The notes beneath the pieces were generated by a model. It saw only the letters and a list, made by a program, of their open reading frames with translations, had not been told where the DNA came from and searched no databases. Of a DNA stretch of 5,128 bases, positions 4,743-5,128 are shown piece by piece. The translations under genes and the position numbers were made by a program. The DNA is from an uncultured Dokdonia sp. (GTDB lineage: Bacteria; Bacteroidota; Bacteroidia; Flavobacteriales; Flavobacteriaceae), in contig CAKZKZ010000434.1 of assembly GCA_937124495.1 (NCBI GenBank), positions 1-5,128 of the forward strand, given 5' to 3'. Each line of letters starts with the position of its first letter. Positions within the stretch are counted from its first letter, which is position 1.

Positions 4743-5128
4743 TTAGTTATTTATATGTGTGGAGTCTTGTTTTTTTTGATTCATTTCTACAATAGAATCT
4801 ATCACTTTTTTATTAGTACTACTTATTTCTTGACCATTCTTACTATTATAATAATAATATATTTTTTGAGTAGTTTGTGTTACAGGAACATCATTTCTAT
4901 TTACGATAGTATCTAAAGCTTTTGAATTTTTGGAAATTTCTTTTGATACATGTATTTGAGGAATATTTTCTTTGCTTTTAGAAGTAGCAGTTATAGCTTC
5001 TGTTTTGATTTCTGCTATTGCTTTTGTTTTGGCTTCTACATGCTCACTCTTTGTTTTGAGATCAATCTTTTTAGAAACTTGTGTTGTAATCTTCTCTTTA
5101 ACTTTTTCTTGATCCTGATTATTAGTAG
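4743..5128 (-). CDS. C-terminal part of an unrecognised Lys/Thr-rich protein, cut by the window edge
   Basis: Reading the minus strand from 5128, one frame is open for 128 codons up to a TAA at 4745-4743; the 5' end lies outside the window. The visible part is polar and low in complexity, rich in Lys, Thr, Glu, Gln and Asn (for example KEKITTQVSKKIDLKTK and VEAKTKAIAEIKTEAI). It then holds a short aromatic patch YYYYNSKNGQEISS about 40 residues before the end, and a polar tail ending HINN. There is no hydrophobic segment, barrel-like strand or catalytic motif here. The composition recalls the periplasmic linker of the anti-sigma protein in this window, and also the tails of M56/BlaR1-like sensors of Bacteroidota, but neither link can be shown. 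A terminator follows the stop codon, and the ORF uses AT-rich codons like its neighbours, which supports a real gene. Confidence 0.72.
   Translation of the reverse strand, partial: TNNQDQEKVKEKITTQVSKKIDLKTKSEHVEAKTKAIAEIKTEAITATSKSKENIPQIHVSKEISKNSKALDTIVNRNDVPVTQTTQKIYYYYNSKNGQEISSTNKKVIDSIVEMNQKKQDSTHINN

Overview
The window looks like a low-GC member of the Flavobacteriaceae (Bacteroidota). The main evidence is the short 287-residue primary sigma factor without region 1.1, an inner-membrane/outer-membrane anti-sigma protein of a type known only from Bacteroidota, a lipoprotein with an acidic run right after its lipidated cysteine, and A-rich leaders without clear Shine-Dalgarno sites. Every gene I can support is on the minus strand, so the biological reading direction is from position 5128 down to 1.

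In that direction the layout is as follows. (1) 5128-4743 is the C-terminal part of an unrecognised Lys/Thr-rich protein, cut by the window edge and followed by a strong terminator (4673-4707). (2) A candidate ECF promoter (4636-4666) leads into a 322-residue lipoprotein gene (4536-3568), which is followed by a second terminator (3518-3557). (3) A second copy of the same promoter (3483-3512) lies directly behind that terminator and drives an ECF sigma factor gene. This gene overlaps by 8 nt the gene for its presumed anti-sigma factor (2914-1289). (4) A 311-nt intergenic stretch holds a flavobacterial-type palindrome and a candidate ECF-like promoter. (5) rpoD (977-114) ends in two tandem terminators.

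The most interesting unit is the sigma/anti-sigma/lipoprotein trio. The anti-sigma protein has a small cytoplasmic N-terminus, one inner-membrane helix, a linker of about 240 residues rich in Ser, Thr, Asn and Lys, and a C-terminal outer-membrane beta-barrel ending in Phe. This is the architecture of the dual-membrane-spanning anti-sigma factors (Dma) described in Bacteroides thetaiotaomicron. A 15-bp identical element followed 15 or 16 nt after its CAACC by GTCTATTA occurs exactly twice, once before the sigma gene and once before the lipoprotein gene. I infer that it is the promoter recognised by this sigma factor, so that the sigma gene is autoregulated and the lipoprotein is its target. The same observation implies that the upstream ATG of the sigma gene is part of the promoter, and that translation starts at a downstream TTG (3461). 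No terminator is visible between the anti-sigma gene and rpoD, so read-through into the housekeeping sigma gene is possible.
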